Part shown: positions 54,352 through 62,918 of the stretch, in pieces | Layout: every line of letters starts with the position of its first letter | How positions within the stretch are numbered: position 1 is the first letter of the stretch | From: DATGMS01 sp040905145 | GTDB lineage: Bacteria; Bacteroidota; Bacteroidia; Cytophagales; Cyclobacteriaceae | NCBI GenBank assembly: GCA_040905145.1 | Contig: JBBDSC010000231.1 | Location: forward strand, 1-64,000 | Length of the DNA stretch: 64,000 bases | Direction: 5' to 3' | Notes under the pieces: generated by a model | Seen by the model: the letters and a program-made list of their open reading frames with translations, nothing else | Told to the model about the DNA's origin: nothing | Database searches by the model: none | Position numbers and translations under genes: made by a program

Positions 54352-56388
54352 TTAAGCTAAAGTCGGAAATTGCATAAAGGCTTCCTCAATGGTCAATACA
54401 GGTTTTTGGCAGACCTTTTTGAAGCATACGTAAATTAATGCATTCCCCACAGAATCGGCGGTCTTGCCCTGTAAAAGCGGTAAGTTTTCTGTGGCAGTTT
54501 CCGTCGCAGCGATAATTGTATTGGGATGGTAGCTTTTGTTAACCGCTAAAGCCTTTTCGGTAGCATGTTTGCCTATAACGGCGACTTCAGCAGTAGGAAC
54601 CAATAGGTCAAGATACAGATTTGCCCAATTGGCCAAAAACCCGACATCAGTAACGAGCAGTCTTTTAATGGGGCCGAGCATGTTTCTGGAAAGTTCCTCA
54701 TATTGGTCTTCGTAAAAGTAAATCCCTAATTGATGAAGGTTCCTGGCCATCGTGGAATTGGAAGCAGGAATGACATTGTCAAACAATTCTTTTTTGTTGG
54801 CAATCAACTTTTCGGCATCTGGATTATTGAAATAGAAGAAGCCATCTTCTTTATCAAAGAAATGAATTAAGGTATAATCAGTTAAATTCTTTGCTTCCAC
54901 CAGCCATTTTTGATCAAAGGTGAGCTGATAGAGATGGATAAATGCCTGGATCACCGCCGCATAATCCTCCAGAAAAGCCGGGGTATAGGCCTTTCCGTTT
55001 TTATAAGATCGGTAAAGCAGGGTTTCCTTGATCATTTTGGAGATCAGAAATTCCCCGTTATTGATTGCCATTTCAAGGATTCTGGAATCATCTATCGCCA
55101 AATAGGCTTGGGTCAGCCCGCTTATGGCCAATCCGTTCCAGCCACTGATAATTTTATCATCAAGGCCGGGTCTGATCCGTGCGGCCCGGATTTTGAAAAG
55201 TTTGTCCTTTAGGGCATTCAGTTGATCTTTGAAGGTGTCAGTCTTTAAATTAAATTTTTGGCAGATTTCTTCATAACTTTTAGTTTGGAATAGGATATTG
55301 CCCCCTTCTTCCCAATTTCCACCGGTCTTGACGTTGTACAGTTCAGCAAACCATTCTGCATCATCACCAAGCACTTCATCCAATTCACTTTTGGTCCAAG
55401 TGTAGAATTTGCCTTCCACTCCCTCACTGTCCGCATCCAAGGCAGCATAAAAGCCACCTTCTTCTTGAAGCATTTCCTTCTCCAGCCAATGGACTGTTTC
55501 CACAATTTTCTCTTCAAAAAAATCATCCCCGGTGATTTGATAGGCCTTTGAGTAGAGCCTCAGTAACTGACCATTGTCATAAAGCATTTTTTCAAAATGA
55601 GGCGCAAACCATTTCTCATCCACGGAATAGCGGGCAAATCCACCACCTATATGATCATATATGCCTCCCATACCCATTTTCTTTAAAGTAAAAAGAACCT
55701 TCTCCTGTAGGGATTCCTCCTTTTGAAGCAGTGAAAAATCCAGGAGAAAACTCCAAATGGCCGGCATAGGAAACTTTGGGCTTCGCTTCATTCCCCCCCA
55801 CTCTGGATCAAAATTTTTGGTTAAATTCTGGACCGCTAGGGCAAGGACTTCTGCGGAGAGCTTTTCCCGGTTATCCTTCAAGTCATATTTGGCTGTTTCT
55901 TTGGCACTGATACTGCGGCCAAAGCTTTCTGCACTTTCAGCCAATTGGTCATGGTGTTTTTCAAAAGCTTCGGCAATATTGAGGAGCAGTGATTTCCAGT
56001 TTTTATTGGGAAAGTAGGTCCCTCCATAAAAAGGCTTTTGATCGGGCATCAGGAAAACATTGAGTGGCCAGCCTCCTTGTAGCCCCATGACCTGGATGGC
56101 GTCCATGTAAATATTGTCCAGGTCAGGCCTTTCTTCCCGGTCTATTTTGATGCAAACAAAATGCTCGTTCATAAGACGGGCAGTTTCTTCATCTTCAAAA
56201 CTCTCATGCTCCATGACATGGCACCAATGACAAGCAGAATAACCAATACTGACAAGAATAGGCCTTTTCTCCTCCTTTGCCCGGGCCAATGCATCTTTCC
56301 CCCAAGGATGCCAGTTCACGGGATTATGGGCATGCTGAAGCAAATAAGGGCTCTGGCTGTTGATCAGTTTATTGGCTTTGGGCGACAT
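54352..56388 (-). CDS. DUF255 thioredoxin-domain protein (YyaL/SSP411 family)
   Basis: This 678-residue protein has an N-terminal thioredoxin-like domain with Cys53-x2-Cys56 in SACHWCHVME and IDREERPDLD. A (alpha/alpha)6-barrel like that of N-acyl-glucosamine 2-epimerases and glycoside hydrolases follows (about 190-650, with GGIYDHIGGGFARYS). No signal peptide is apparent. The family is widespread, but its reaction is not established. It sits between the GSCFA gene (27 nt) and priA (6 nt), probably in one operon. Confidence 0.93.
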   Translation of the reverse strand: MSPKANKLINSQSPYLLQHAHNPVNWHPWGKDALARAKEEKRPILVSIGYSACHWCHVMEHESFEDEETARLMNEHFVCIKIDREERPDLDNIYMDAIQVMGLQGGWPLNVFLMPDQKPFYGGTYFPNKNWKSLLLNIAEAFEKHHDQLAESAESFGRSISAKETAKYDLKDNREKLSAEVLALAVQNLTKNFDPEWGGMKRSPKFPMPAIWSFLLDFSLLQKEESLQEKVLFTLKKMGMGGIYDHIGGGFARYSVDEKWFAPHFEKMLYDNGQLLRLYSKAYQITGDDFFEEKIVETVHWLEKEMLQEEGGFYAALDADSEGVEGKFYTWTKSELDEVLGDDAEWFAELYNVKTGGNWEEGGNILFQTKSYEEICQKFNLKTDTFKDQLNALKDKLFKIRAARIRPGLDDKIISGWNGLAISGLTQAYLAIDDSRILEMAINNGEFLISKMIKETLLYRSYKNGKAYTPAFLEDYAAVIQAFIHLYQLTFDQKWLVEAKNLTDYTLIHFFDKEDGFFYFNNPDAEKLIANKKELFDNVIPASNSTMARNLHQLGIYFYEDQYEELSRNMLGPIKRLLVTDVGFLANWANLYLDLLVPTAEVAVIGKHATEKALAVNKSYHPNTIIAATETATENLPLLQGKTADSVGNALIYVCFKKVCQKPVLTIEEAFMQFPTLA

Positions 56389-56415
56389 GGCTTATTGATT
56401 TTGAATTTAAAGCTT

Positions 56416-57399
56416 TTAAAAATCCGTTTCTAATTTACTTTTTACTTCTTCTACCTCCTTTGAAAAATCAAATTTAGGGCTCATTCGTTCCATCTTTTGA
56501 AGGAGGTTTTGAAGAAATTGCTGATAGACCTCACTTTCAGGATGAAAAGGCCTGTGCCCGAGGGAATTCATGATGCCTTCAATGATTTGAACGTTTTCCA
56601 CCGTACTTTTATCCAAATAGCATTCCTTAAAAAATCCCCAGATGTAATCTTCCGCCTGTGGGGTGGGATGGACCATGTCTCCTTTGTAAAATCGATAGTC
56701 CCTTAAATCATCCATCATCAATTCATAGCTGGGGAAATAAGAAACACCTTCAAATTCTTCTTCCAGCTGATGGGCCAAAACCCGAAGGAGGCTTTTGCTG
56801 ACCTGGTTTTCAGGAATACCATCTTTGGTGTGCCGGACGGGGCTAACTGTCAGGATAATGGGGGCCTTTGGATTAATGTTTTTTTGCAAAGCAAAGAAAT
56901 TTCCAAAATGGCCTTTCATCTCTTCCAGGCCCAAAAGTCTTTTGTTGAATAAGGATTGGGGCTGCTTATGGCAGTTGGTCACCTGCTTTCCACTTGCTTT
57001 TAATTCATAGATGTGTGCCGTTCCAAAAGTGATGAAAATATGACTGGCGTGGGTGAGATATTCTTTGGCCAGAGTTTGACTGGCTTCAATCCTCTCCCAA
57101 AGTTGAACTTCTTGTTTGGCAGAGATGGATGAATGTATCCCATAATGGTAAAACCTTTGTTGGTGTTCCAGAAGCAGGTGGGGGTCCAATTTAGATTTAG
57201 ATAGGGCCTGTTGGAGTAACCGGAACAAGGAATTCGGATTAAAAATAGTCCCGAAAGGATTGTTCAGGACGTTGAATTTTCTCTCCAGCAGCTTTTCCCC
57301 GATCATGGTGGAAAAGCAGGAACCCATTGAGAACAATTTGCTTTTATGGGTAATTTTTGTTTCAAAAGGGCGTATGTTGAAGGTAGTCCTGAATTGCAT
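56416..57399 (-). CDS. GSCFA domain protein
   Basis: This 327-residue protein has the family-defining motif SMGSCFSTMIGE (Gly26-Ser27-Cys28-Phe29) and NPFGTIFNP, typical of the GSCFA branch of SGNH-like hydrolases. Conserved SPVRHTKDG and DMVHPTPQAEDYIW supply the later catalytic Asp/His block. A sugar O-acyl esterase or acyltransferase role is possible; none is proved. It is first in the GSCFA-DUF255-priA run. Confidence 0.92.
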   Translation of the reverse strand: MQFRTTFNIRPFETKITHKSKLFSMGSCFSTMIGEKLLERKFNVLNNPFGTIFNPNSLFRLLQQALSKSKLDPHLLLEHQQRFYHYGIHSSISAKQEVQLWERIEASQTLAKEYLTHASHIFITFGTAHIYELKASGKQVTNCHKQPQSLFNKRLLGLEEMKGHFGNFFALQKNINPKAPIILTVSPVRHTKDGIPENQVSKSLLRVLAHQLEEEFEGVSYFPSYELMMDDLRDYRFYKGDMVHPTPQAEDYIWGFFKECYLDKSTVENVQIIEGIMNSLGHRPFHPESEVYQQFLQNLLQKMERMSPKFDFSKEVEEVKSKLETDF

Positions 57400-57730
57400 G
57401 AAACTGGATTTTTATTAACAAATTAGGCATATTTTCTATTAAAGCTAGGTATAGGTTACCGGATTAGGAAAATTATCCCGCTGATTTTCGCGGATGAAGG
57501 TCAACAACCTTCCTACGTGTATCTGCGGGACATTATGAGGATAGGCCTTATTCACCATTGAAGTCTTCCTTTGAGATCGAAATTGTTATGTAAATTAGAA
57601 CTTATCATGAGAATTTCACATCTTTATATTTGTAAGATATGTAAACAGGAAATAATCCACTTTGTTTTTTAGAAATAGTCAGTTTTTTTGTTTTTCCATC
57701 CTTTTTAAAAGTGAAGTAAAATAAATTTTT
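57400..57730. other. Intergenic region, no genes seen
   Basis: This 331-nt gap lies between divergent units. It holds the short nested palindrome at 57476-57530 and an exact TAnnTTTG element (TATATTTG, 57625-57632, plus strand) upstream of the pseudogene, which may be the relic of its promoter. No coding region is credible. Confidence 0.4.
57476..57530. repeat. Short nested palindrome
   Basis: Outer arms TCCCGCTGA (57476-57484) and TCTGCGGGA (57522-57530) match at 8 of 9 positions. The inner arms GAAGGT (57496-57501) and ACCTTC (57507-57512) are perfect. It has the same nested layout as the larger intergenic elements. Confidence 0.6.
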
Positions 57731-58086
57731 ATGCCCCGTAGCCTTATTAAATTATCCGTTTTATCAAAGTGTAGTTTTCTAATAGTATGGGCCATGGCAG
57801 CCTTTTTTTCTTGTGGAAAGAATTCACCGGAATCCCGGGTACATTTCCCCAAAAACATGGTAATTGATACCCTGCCTTTTAATTATAGTCCCGGCGGCCA
57901 TGTAGTGGTTGAAGTAGGTCTTGAAGGGAAAAACATCCATTAATATTTGACACTGGAGCAAGTTCTACAATGGTATTACAGGGCTTGGTGTAATATAATG
58001 GCTTTGAAAATGCAAAGACAATTGATACCACTTAAATAGAAGGAGAAATAAAGGCTATTGTTTTAGAAATAAAAATCATCAAATAA
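57731..58086 (+). pseudogene. Decayed retropepsin-like aspartic protease lipoprotein
   Basis: The first frame (57731-57943) encodes a lipoprotein-like signal (AMAAFFSCGK) and NYSPGGHVVVEVGLEGKN, then stops. From 57934, in another frame, the sequence continues HPLIFDTGASSTMVLQGL with the aspartic-protease DTGAS motif, meets TAA at 57991, resumes YNGFENAKTIDTT, meets TAA at 58033, and resumes IEGEIKAIVLEIKIIK until 58084. One frameshift beside an A5 run and two in-frame stops therefore break it. Intact relatives that I know of are several hundred residues long, so the C-terminal part is also missing. Confidence 0.82.
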
Positions 58087-58142
58087 TCCCATAAAATTTT
58101 TTACAGGAACAGTATTCTATCCTTGATTGGTAAGTCTAAAGG

Positions 58143-58167
58143 AAAATGCGCAGGATCTGCGCATTTT
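58143..58167. terminator. Terminator hairpin between the pseudogene and convergent gene
   Basis: The perfect 10-bp stem AAAATGCGCA (58143-58152) and TGCGCATTTT (58158-58167) has a 5-nt loop and ends in a six-T run on the plus strand. It is placed to end plus-strand transcription from the pseudogene and, less strongly, the minus-strand gene ending at 58192. Confidence 0.75.
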
Positions 58168-58191
58168 TTCAAAAGGTGAGAAAATCCCATG

Positions 58192-58476
58192 CTAAATTTC
58201 AATGTCGACTATGGCTTTAATGGGGATGTTTACCCCTCTCTTTAGGCATACATAATCTTCGGTTACGGCCCAAATAGTAGTTTGTACCTGCAGTAGGGTC
58301 CCATCTTCTGTTTTAAATATGATGGTTACTTTGTTGTGATCAATGTTGCCCAGGATTAGTGCGCGGTCTAATTCAAATTGACGGACCCGGCGTAAGACTT
58401 TTTCAAGGATGACTTCTTGTTGAAAAAACCTTAGTGTATTAATTTGTTCTTTTTGAACAGTGGTGATGTTTTTCAT
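58192..58476 (-). CDS. Conserved small hypothetical protein
   Basis: This 94-residue cytoplasmic protein has an N-terminal helix (INTLRFFQQEVILEKVLRRVRQFELDRA) and a strand-rich half (NKVTIIFKTEDGTLLQVQTTIWAV ... GVNIPIKAIVDIEI). The C-terminal half looks like a small beta barrel. No known family function is recognised. It begins with ATG and ends next to a terminator, so it is probably real. Confidence 0.65.
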   Translation of the reverse strand: MKNITTVQKEQINTLRFFQQEVILEKVLRRVRQFELDRALILGNIDHNKVTIIFKTEDGTLLQVQTTIWAVTEDYVCLKRGVNIPIKAIVDIEI

Positions 58477-58551
58477 GGTAATGAAATGTAGTGTGGTGAA
58501 TAAAATGGATCATAAAAACCAAATCAGCGTTGCTCCTGCCGGCCTACAATC

Positions 58552-58896
58552 TCAAATTACAAAAAAGTATAAAACGTAAAACTTGAAAGTGGGTCTTTTC
58601 TCCCATTCACCACGGTTGAGGGGATTATGGTAATCTAAAGAATTAATACCCTGTCCGCAATGAGAGAAACCTTTGACCTTTTTTTCTTGATTTGGTTTGT
58701 TTTGGTCACCAAAAGCTATATCATACACTGGAATTACAACAGGTGAGTCAGAAGGGAAAGAAACTTCATTTAATTTTTCTTGAAGGCTCTCCAGCTGGAC
58801 TTCCCTTGCAATCCATCCATTTCCTTGTGTTTCTTCAAAGCCAAACAGCGAGGAAGAAAACAAAAGAAAACCAACACCTATTAGCAGTCCTTTCAT
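58552..58896 (-). CDS. Small exported hypothetical protein
   Basis: This 114-residue frame starts with a convincing signal peptide (MKGLLIGVGFLLFSSSLFGF, about 1-20). The mature part is polar, with a single Cys (HCGQG). The C-terminus ends in an unusual hydrophobic run (FYVLYFFVI) that may reflect a shifted or degraded end. No family is recognised. It is a moderately supported gene near a decaying locus. Confidence 0.5.
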   Translation of the reverse strand: MKGLLIGVGFLLFSSSLFGFEETQGNGWIAREVQLESLQEKLNEVSFPSDSPVVIPVYDIAFGDQNKPNQEKKVKGFSHCGQGINSLDYHNPLNRGEWEKRPTFKFYVLYFFVI

Positions 58897-59039
58897 TGTT
58901 TTGATAATTGATAATGTAATCTATAAAATAATTTTTAATTGATAAATAATAAATGCAAAAATTTTCGGCACAGCATTCCTAAGATGGTCATGTAAGATTT
59001 CGGGAAAAGGCTTTTTGTTTCTTCCTTGAAAAGAAGATA

Positions 59040-59070
59040 TTTGGAAAAAGCGGGGAAATAAAAATATTTG
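59040..59070 (+). promoter_or_regulatory. Predicted promoter of the alcohol dehydrogenase gene
   Basis: TTTG (59040-59043), a 19-nt spacer and AATATTTG (59063-59070, 7 of 8 to TAnnTTTG). The ATG is 25 nt downstream. Confidence 0.5.
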
Positions 59071-59095
59071 TCAAAAGGAATCAAATTGGCTATTT

Positions 59096-60115
59096 ATGAA
59101 AACACTTGTGTGTACCGCCCCAGGGCTGTTTGATTATCGCAGCGCAAACGATCCACAAATCGATAAGGGGAATTCAATTATAAAGATTAAACGCATTGGT
59201 ATTTGTGGAACAGATCTTCATGCTTATGAAGGCACCCAACCCTTTTTTAGTTATCCACGCATACTGGGCCATGAGTTATCGGGGGAGTTGATAGCATTTG
59301 ATGATGCTCCGGGTTTTGAAGCAGGGGAGAAGGTGACTTTTATACCTTATTTTAACTGCGGTGTCTGCATAGCCTGCCGCTGCGGTAGACCCAATTGCTG
59401 TGTTAACATTAAAGTTTGCGGGGTGCATGTGGATGGGGGTATGGTGGAATACCTCTCCGTGCCGTCGTATTCTTTGGTTCATGGAGAAGGCCTGGACTAT
59501 GATGCGCTCGCGCTGGTTGAACCTTTGGCTATTGGTGCCCATAGCGTGGGGAGAGCCGATGTGAAGCCTGGCGAATATGTACTGGTAGTTGGTGCTGGCC
59601 CTATTGGTTTGGGAATAATGGAATTTGCACGGATTGCAGGCGCTAAAGTAATTGCGATGGATATAAACGAATCCCGCCTTGCCCTATGTCAAAATAGTTT
59701 GAAAATTGGTTATGCCATCAATGCTGCTACAGAAGATGTGCCCGAAAGGTTAAGGGAAATTACCAATGGCGATATGCCAACCGTGGTGATAGATGCCACC
59801 GGAAGCCAGAAGGCGATTAACAACGCTTTTCTGTACATGGCCCATGGGGCCAGATATATTTTGGTCGGTTTACAAAAGGGGGAGGTTTGTGTGAGCCATC
59901 CCGAATTTCATAAAAGGGAGGCTACCCTGATGAGCAGCCGAAATGCCACACGTGAAGATTTTGAACATGTTATTGACGCCCTGAAAAAGGGAAAAATTGA
60001 TCCTTCCATGTATATCACCCATAGGGTTCTGTTTGAAGAGATCAAAGATGAATTCCAAAGCTGGTTAAATCCCGATAATGGTGTGATTAAAGCCATAGTG
60101 GAATTAAATAGTTGA
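59096..60115 (+). CDS. Zinc-dependent medium-chain alcohol/polyol dehydrogenase
   Basis: This 339-residue MDR enzyme has a catalytic zinc site at Cys37 (GICGTDLHAYEG) and His59-Glu60 (LGHE), structural zinc Cys88, 91, 94 and 102 (CGVCIACRC...), and a Rossmann loop VVGAGPIGLG (about 164-173). It would oxidise a sugar alcohol or sugar acid with NAD(P)+. Related genes often act in sugar-acid or deoxysugar catabolism, but no pathway partner is adjacent. It is transcribed alone. Confidence 0.9.
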   Translation: MKTLVCTAPGLFDYRSANDPQIDKGNSIIKIKRIGICGTDLHAYEGTQPFFSYPRILGHELSGELIAFDDAPGFEAGEKVTFIPYFNCGVCIACRCGRPNCCVNIKVCGVHVDGGMVEYLSVPSYSLVHGEGLDYDALALVEPLAIGAHSVGRADVKPGEYVLVVGAGPIGLGIMEFARIAGAKVIAMDINESRLALCQNSLKIGYAINAATEDVPERLREITNGDMPTVVIDATGSQKAINNAFLYMAHGARYILVGLQKGEVCVSHPEFHKREATLMSSRNATREDFEHVIDALKKGKIDPSMYITHRVLFEEIKDEFQSWLNPDNGVIKAIVELNS

Positions 60116-60247
60116 GCGGACTGGCATTGTTAAAAATGCAGGTATATGAAGCAGGACCAAGTAATCCCCATTTACTGAAAACCTGAAAATGGTCCTGATT
60201 TTTCAATAATATTTTGTTACTTTGTGTAGTAAAATCAAAACATTCGG

Positions 60248-61312
60248 ATGACATTATTGATTGTCTATTTTTCCCTTGCCATTGCAGTATCTTTCCTTTG
60301 TTCTCTACTGGAAGCAGCTTTGCTCTCCGTCACCCCGTCTTATATCGTTTCAGAAGAGGAAAAAGGCAAAACTTACGCTACTCAACTAAAGGGACTCAAA
60401 ACCAATATTGATAAGCCCTTAGCTTCAATACTCTCTTATAATACCATTGCCCACACGGTTGGTGCCGCCGGGGTAGGTGCGCAGGCCGTTGCCGTATTCG
60501 GAGAGGAATATTTTGGGGTGATTTCTGCCGTTTTAACGATTGCTATTTTGGTTTTTTCCGAAATTATACCTAAATCCATGGGGGCCAGATATTGGAGGCA
60601 GATTGCGCCGTTTATGGGGGGAGTATTAAAAATCATGATTTACAGTCTATACCCGTTGGTAAAATTCTCTGAATTTATAACCAGGGCTTTTAGCAAAGGA
60701 GGAAAGCAAACTACAAGTCGGGAAGAAGTAGCAGCACTCACGAGCTTGGCCGCAAAGGAAGGGGTATTTGAAGAAAATGAATCGAAAATAATCCATAACC
60801 TGATCCGGTTTAAGTCCATCAGGGTAGGTAGTGTGATGACACCCAGAACTGTGGTATTTGCCATTGAAGAAAATAAATCCTTAAAGGAGCTGTTCGATAT
60901 CAAAAGGGCCAGGCGCTTTTCCCGGATTCCTGTATACAAGGATTCCATAGACAATATAAGGGGGTATGTGCTTAAATATGATATATTGGATAAGTTGGCC
61001 AGTGATGAATTTGACCATACAATTAAGGAATTGACCAGGGAAATGACAGTGATTTTCGAGCATTATTCCATCCCATCTGTTTTGGAGCTCTTAATGAGTA
61101 AAAGGGAACATATTGCCTTGGTGGTAGACGAATATGGAGGAATGGCGGGAATTGTGACCTTGGAAGATATATTGGAGACTTTATTGGGGCTGGAGATCCA
61201 GGATGAATCTGACAGTGAAGTAGACATGCAGCAGTTGGCCAGAAATCAATGGACGGCCAGGGCCAAAAAGCTGGGATTGATATTTTCTCAAGATGGGGAA
61301 AACATAGATTGA
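60248..61312 (+). CDS. CNNM/hemolysin-family membrane protein (DUF21-CBS)
   Basis: This 354-residue protein has a DUF21 membrane domain (about 1-165, four helices, starting IVYFSLAIAVSFLCSLLEAALLSV) and a CBS pair (about 195-315, with VVDEYGGMAGIVTLEDILE). The usual C-terminal CorC/HlyC domain is missing; the sequence ends soon after the CBS pair. Such proteins are linked to Mg2+ or Co2+ transport or its control. It is followed by the helicase gene after 33 nt. Confidence 0.9.
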   Translation: MTLLIVYFSLAIAVSFLCSLLEAALLSVTPSYIVSEEEKGKTYATQLKGLKTNIDKPLASILSYNTIAHTVGAAGVGAQAVAVFGEEYFGVISAVLTIAILVFSEIIPKSMGARYWRQIAPFMGGVLKIMIYSLYPLVKFSEFITRAFSKGGKQTTSREEVAALTSLAAKEGVFEENESKIIHNLIRFKSIRVGSVMTPRTVVFAIEENKSLKELFDIKRARRFSRIPVYKDSIDNIRGYVLKYDILDKLASDEFDHTIKELTREMTVIFEHYSIPSVLELLMSKREHIALVVDEYGGMAGIVTLEDILETLLGLEIQDESDSEVDMQQLARNQWTARAKKLGLIFSQDGENID

Positions 61313-61345
61313 TTAACCATTGCTTATCCCATTACCCACATCAAG

Positions 61346-62647
61346 ATGCTTGACCAAATTTTAAAAAATTTAAATTTTTCTGCTTTAAATCCTATGCAGG
61401 AAGAAACCTTGAAAACCTGCAAAAGAGAGGACAATGTATTGATCCTTTCTCCTACCGGATCAGGCAAAACCATCGCTTTTTTACTGCCCATACTGGAAAA
61501 TCTGGATCCCGGTTCCAAAGCCATTCAAAGTCTGATCATTGTTCCATCCCGGGAACTGGGGTTACAAATAGAAAAGGTCTTTAAATCGATGAAAACATCA
61601 TTTAAGGTTACCGTATGCTATGGTGGACACGAAATGAGAGTAGAGAGAAACAATCTTTCAGTTCCCCCTGCTGTGCTGGTTGGAACTCCCGGGAGGTTGG
61701 TTGATCATATTCAAAAAGAAAATATAGATCTGAGCCAAGTGGAAACACTTGTCCTGGATGAATTTGACAAATCCCTGGAATTTGGTTTTGAAAATGAAAT
61801 GAAAGGTATTTTAAGGTATATGCCGGGAATTAAAAAAAGAATCCTTACTTCTGCCACCCATGCGGTAAAAATCCCCGCTTTTATAGGGATGAAAGATTAT
61901 GCCAAATTGGATTATTCAGGGGAGCAAATTCCCCAACAGCTTACTTTGAAAATGGTGCGGGCGGATAGAAATGATAAATTTGAGGCGGTGGTAAAACTGT
62001 TGGGCAAGTTGGGAAATGATCCTGTTTTGGTTTTTTGTAATCATAAAGATGCCGTGGCGCGTATCAGTGAGTTGTTAAATGAGCGGGGAGTTATCCATGA
62101 GACTTTCCATGGAAATCTTGGTCAGGATGAGAGGGAAAGGGCTTTGATCAAATTCAGGAATGGGAGTGTCAAGATAATGGTGACCACGGATTTGGCCTCT
62201 AGGGGTTTGGATATCCCCGAAGTGCAGTATGTAGTACATTATCAATTGCCTTCCAAAGAAGAGGCATTTATTCACCGAAATGGCCGGACTGCCAGGATGA
62301 TGGCCAGTGGTACCGCCTATTTGTTGCTGGCAGAAAGGGAATCCTTGCCAAAATACTTGGAAGCTGTTCCAGAAGAAGAATTTTTAGAGGAAACCATGAC
62401 TCCCAGGGAACCGGAATGGAAGACCATTTACATCAGCGGGGGCAAAAAGGACAAAATCAACAAAGTGGATATTGTAGGTTGGCTGCTTCAAAAAGGAAAC
62501 CTAGCCAAAGATGACCTTGGAAAAATCGAGGTGAAGGATTTCGGAAGTTATGTGGCCATCAAACGGGATAAAGTAGAAGATCTTATTCCACTGCTGGTCA
62601 GTGAAAAGTTAAAAAAGAAGAAAGTGAAGGTCCAAGTGGCAGGGTGA
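61346..62647 (+). CDS. DEAD-box RNA helicase, DbpA-like
   Basis: This 433-residue RNA helicase has a P-loop SPTGSGKT (35-42), VGTPGRL, motif II as DEFD in place of DEAD (about 137), motif III as SATH, and motif VI HRNGRTAR. The C-terminal 75 residues (WKTIYISGGKKDKINKVDIVGWL ...) match the DbpA RNA-binding domain, which directs related helicases to 23S rRNA helix 92. A role in large-subunit assembly is therefore likely. Confidence 0.92.
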   Translation: MLDQILKNLNFSALNPMQEETLKTCKREDNVLILSPTGSGKTIAFLLPILENLDPGSKAIQSLIIVPSRELGLQIEKVFKSMKTSFKVTVCYGGHEMRVERNNLSVPPAVLVGTPGRLVDHIQKENIDLSQVETLVLDEFDKSLEFGFENEMKGILRYMPGIKKRILTSATHAVKIPAFIGMKDYAKLDYSGEQIPQQLTLKMVRADRNDKFEAVVKLLGKLGNDPVLVFCNHKDAVARISELLNERGVIHETFHGNLGQDERERALIKFRNGSVKIMVTTDLASRGLDIPEVQYVVHYQLPSKEEAFIHRNGRTARMMASGTAYLLLAERESLPKYLEAVPEEEFLEETMTPREPEWKTIYISGGKKDKINKVDIVGWLLQKGNLAKDDLGKIEVKDFGSYVAIKRDKVEDLIPLLVSEKLKKKKVKVQVAG

Positions 62648-62651
62648 ATTT

Positions 62652-62790
62652 TTTTTTGGTATTTAGTATATGGTATGAAGTATTTGTACAAGGTACGATG
62701 TACAAAGAGACCGGAGAGGAAGGCGGAAGAAGAAGTCTTTCTTATACTTTGTACCTTGCACTTAGTACTTCTCCGCTTAGGGAAGACCAA
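62652..62790. repeat. Nested inverted repeat after the helicase gene
   Basis: The left arm (GAAGTA at 62677-62682, CAAGGTAC at 62689-62696) pairs with 62751-62771. GTACAAAG (62700-62707) pairs perfectly with CTTTGTAC (62747-62754), and AGAC (62708-62711) pairs with GTCT (62735-62738). The arms consist of 6-8-nt GTAT/GTAC units. Words such as GAGACCGGAGA recur in the 39755-39970 element. The rest of the gap up to 62918 shows nothing recognisable. Confidence 0.7.
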
Positions 62791-62918
62791 ACCGTAAATA
62801 TTAAATGATGCATTTTTGTAGTTTATGGTTAACTTCGGCCATGAAATGAATAAGGCCCAGCAATTGAATATACCCAATGGGTTCTAAAGCCAAACCTGCC
62901 CAATGAACACTAACATCC

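Noticed and set aside
57934..58086. Programmed frameshift in the aspartic protease gene
   Set aside because: The shift sits beside an A5 run, but two further in-frame stops and the missing C-terminal part fit decay better than recoding.
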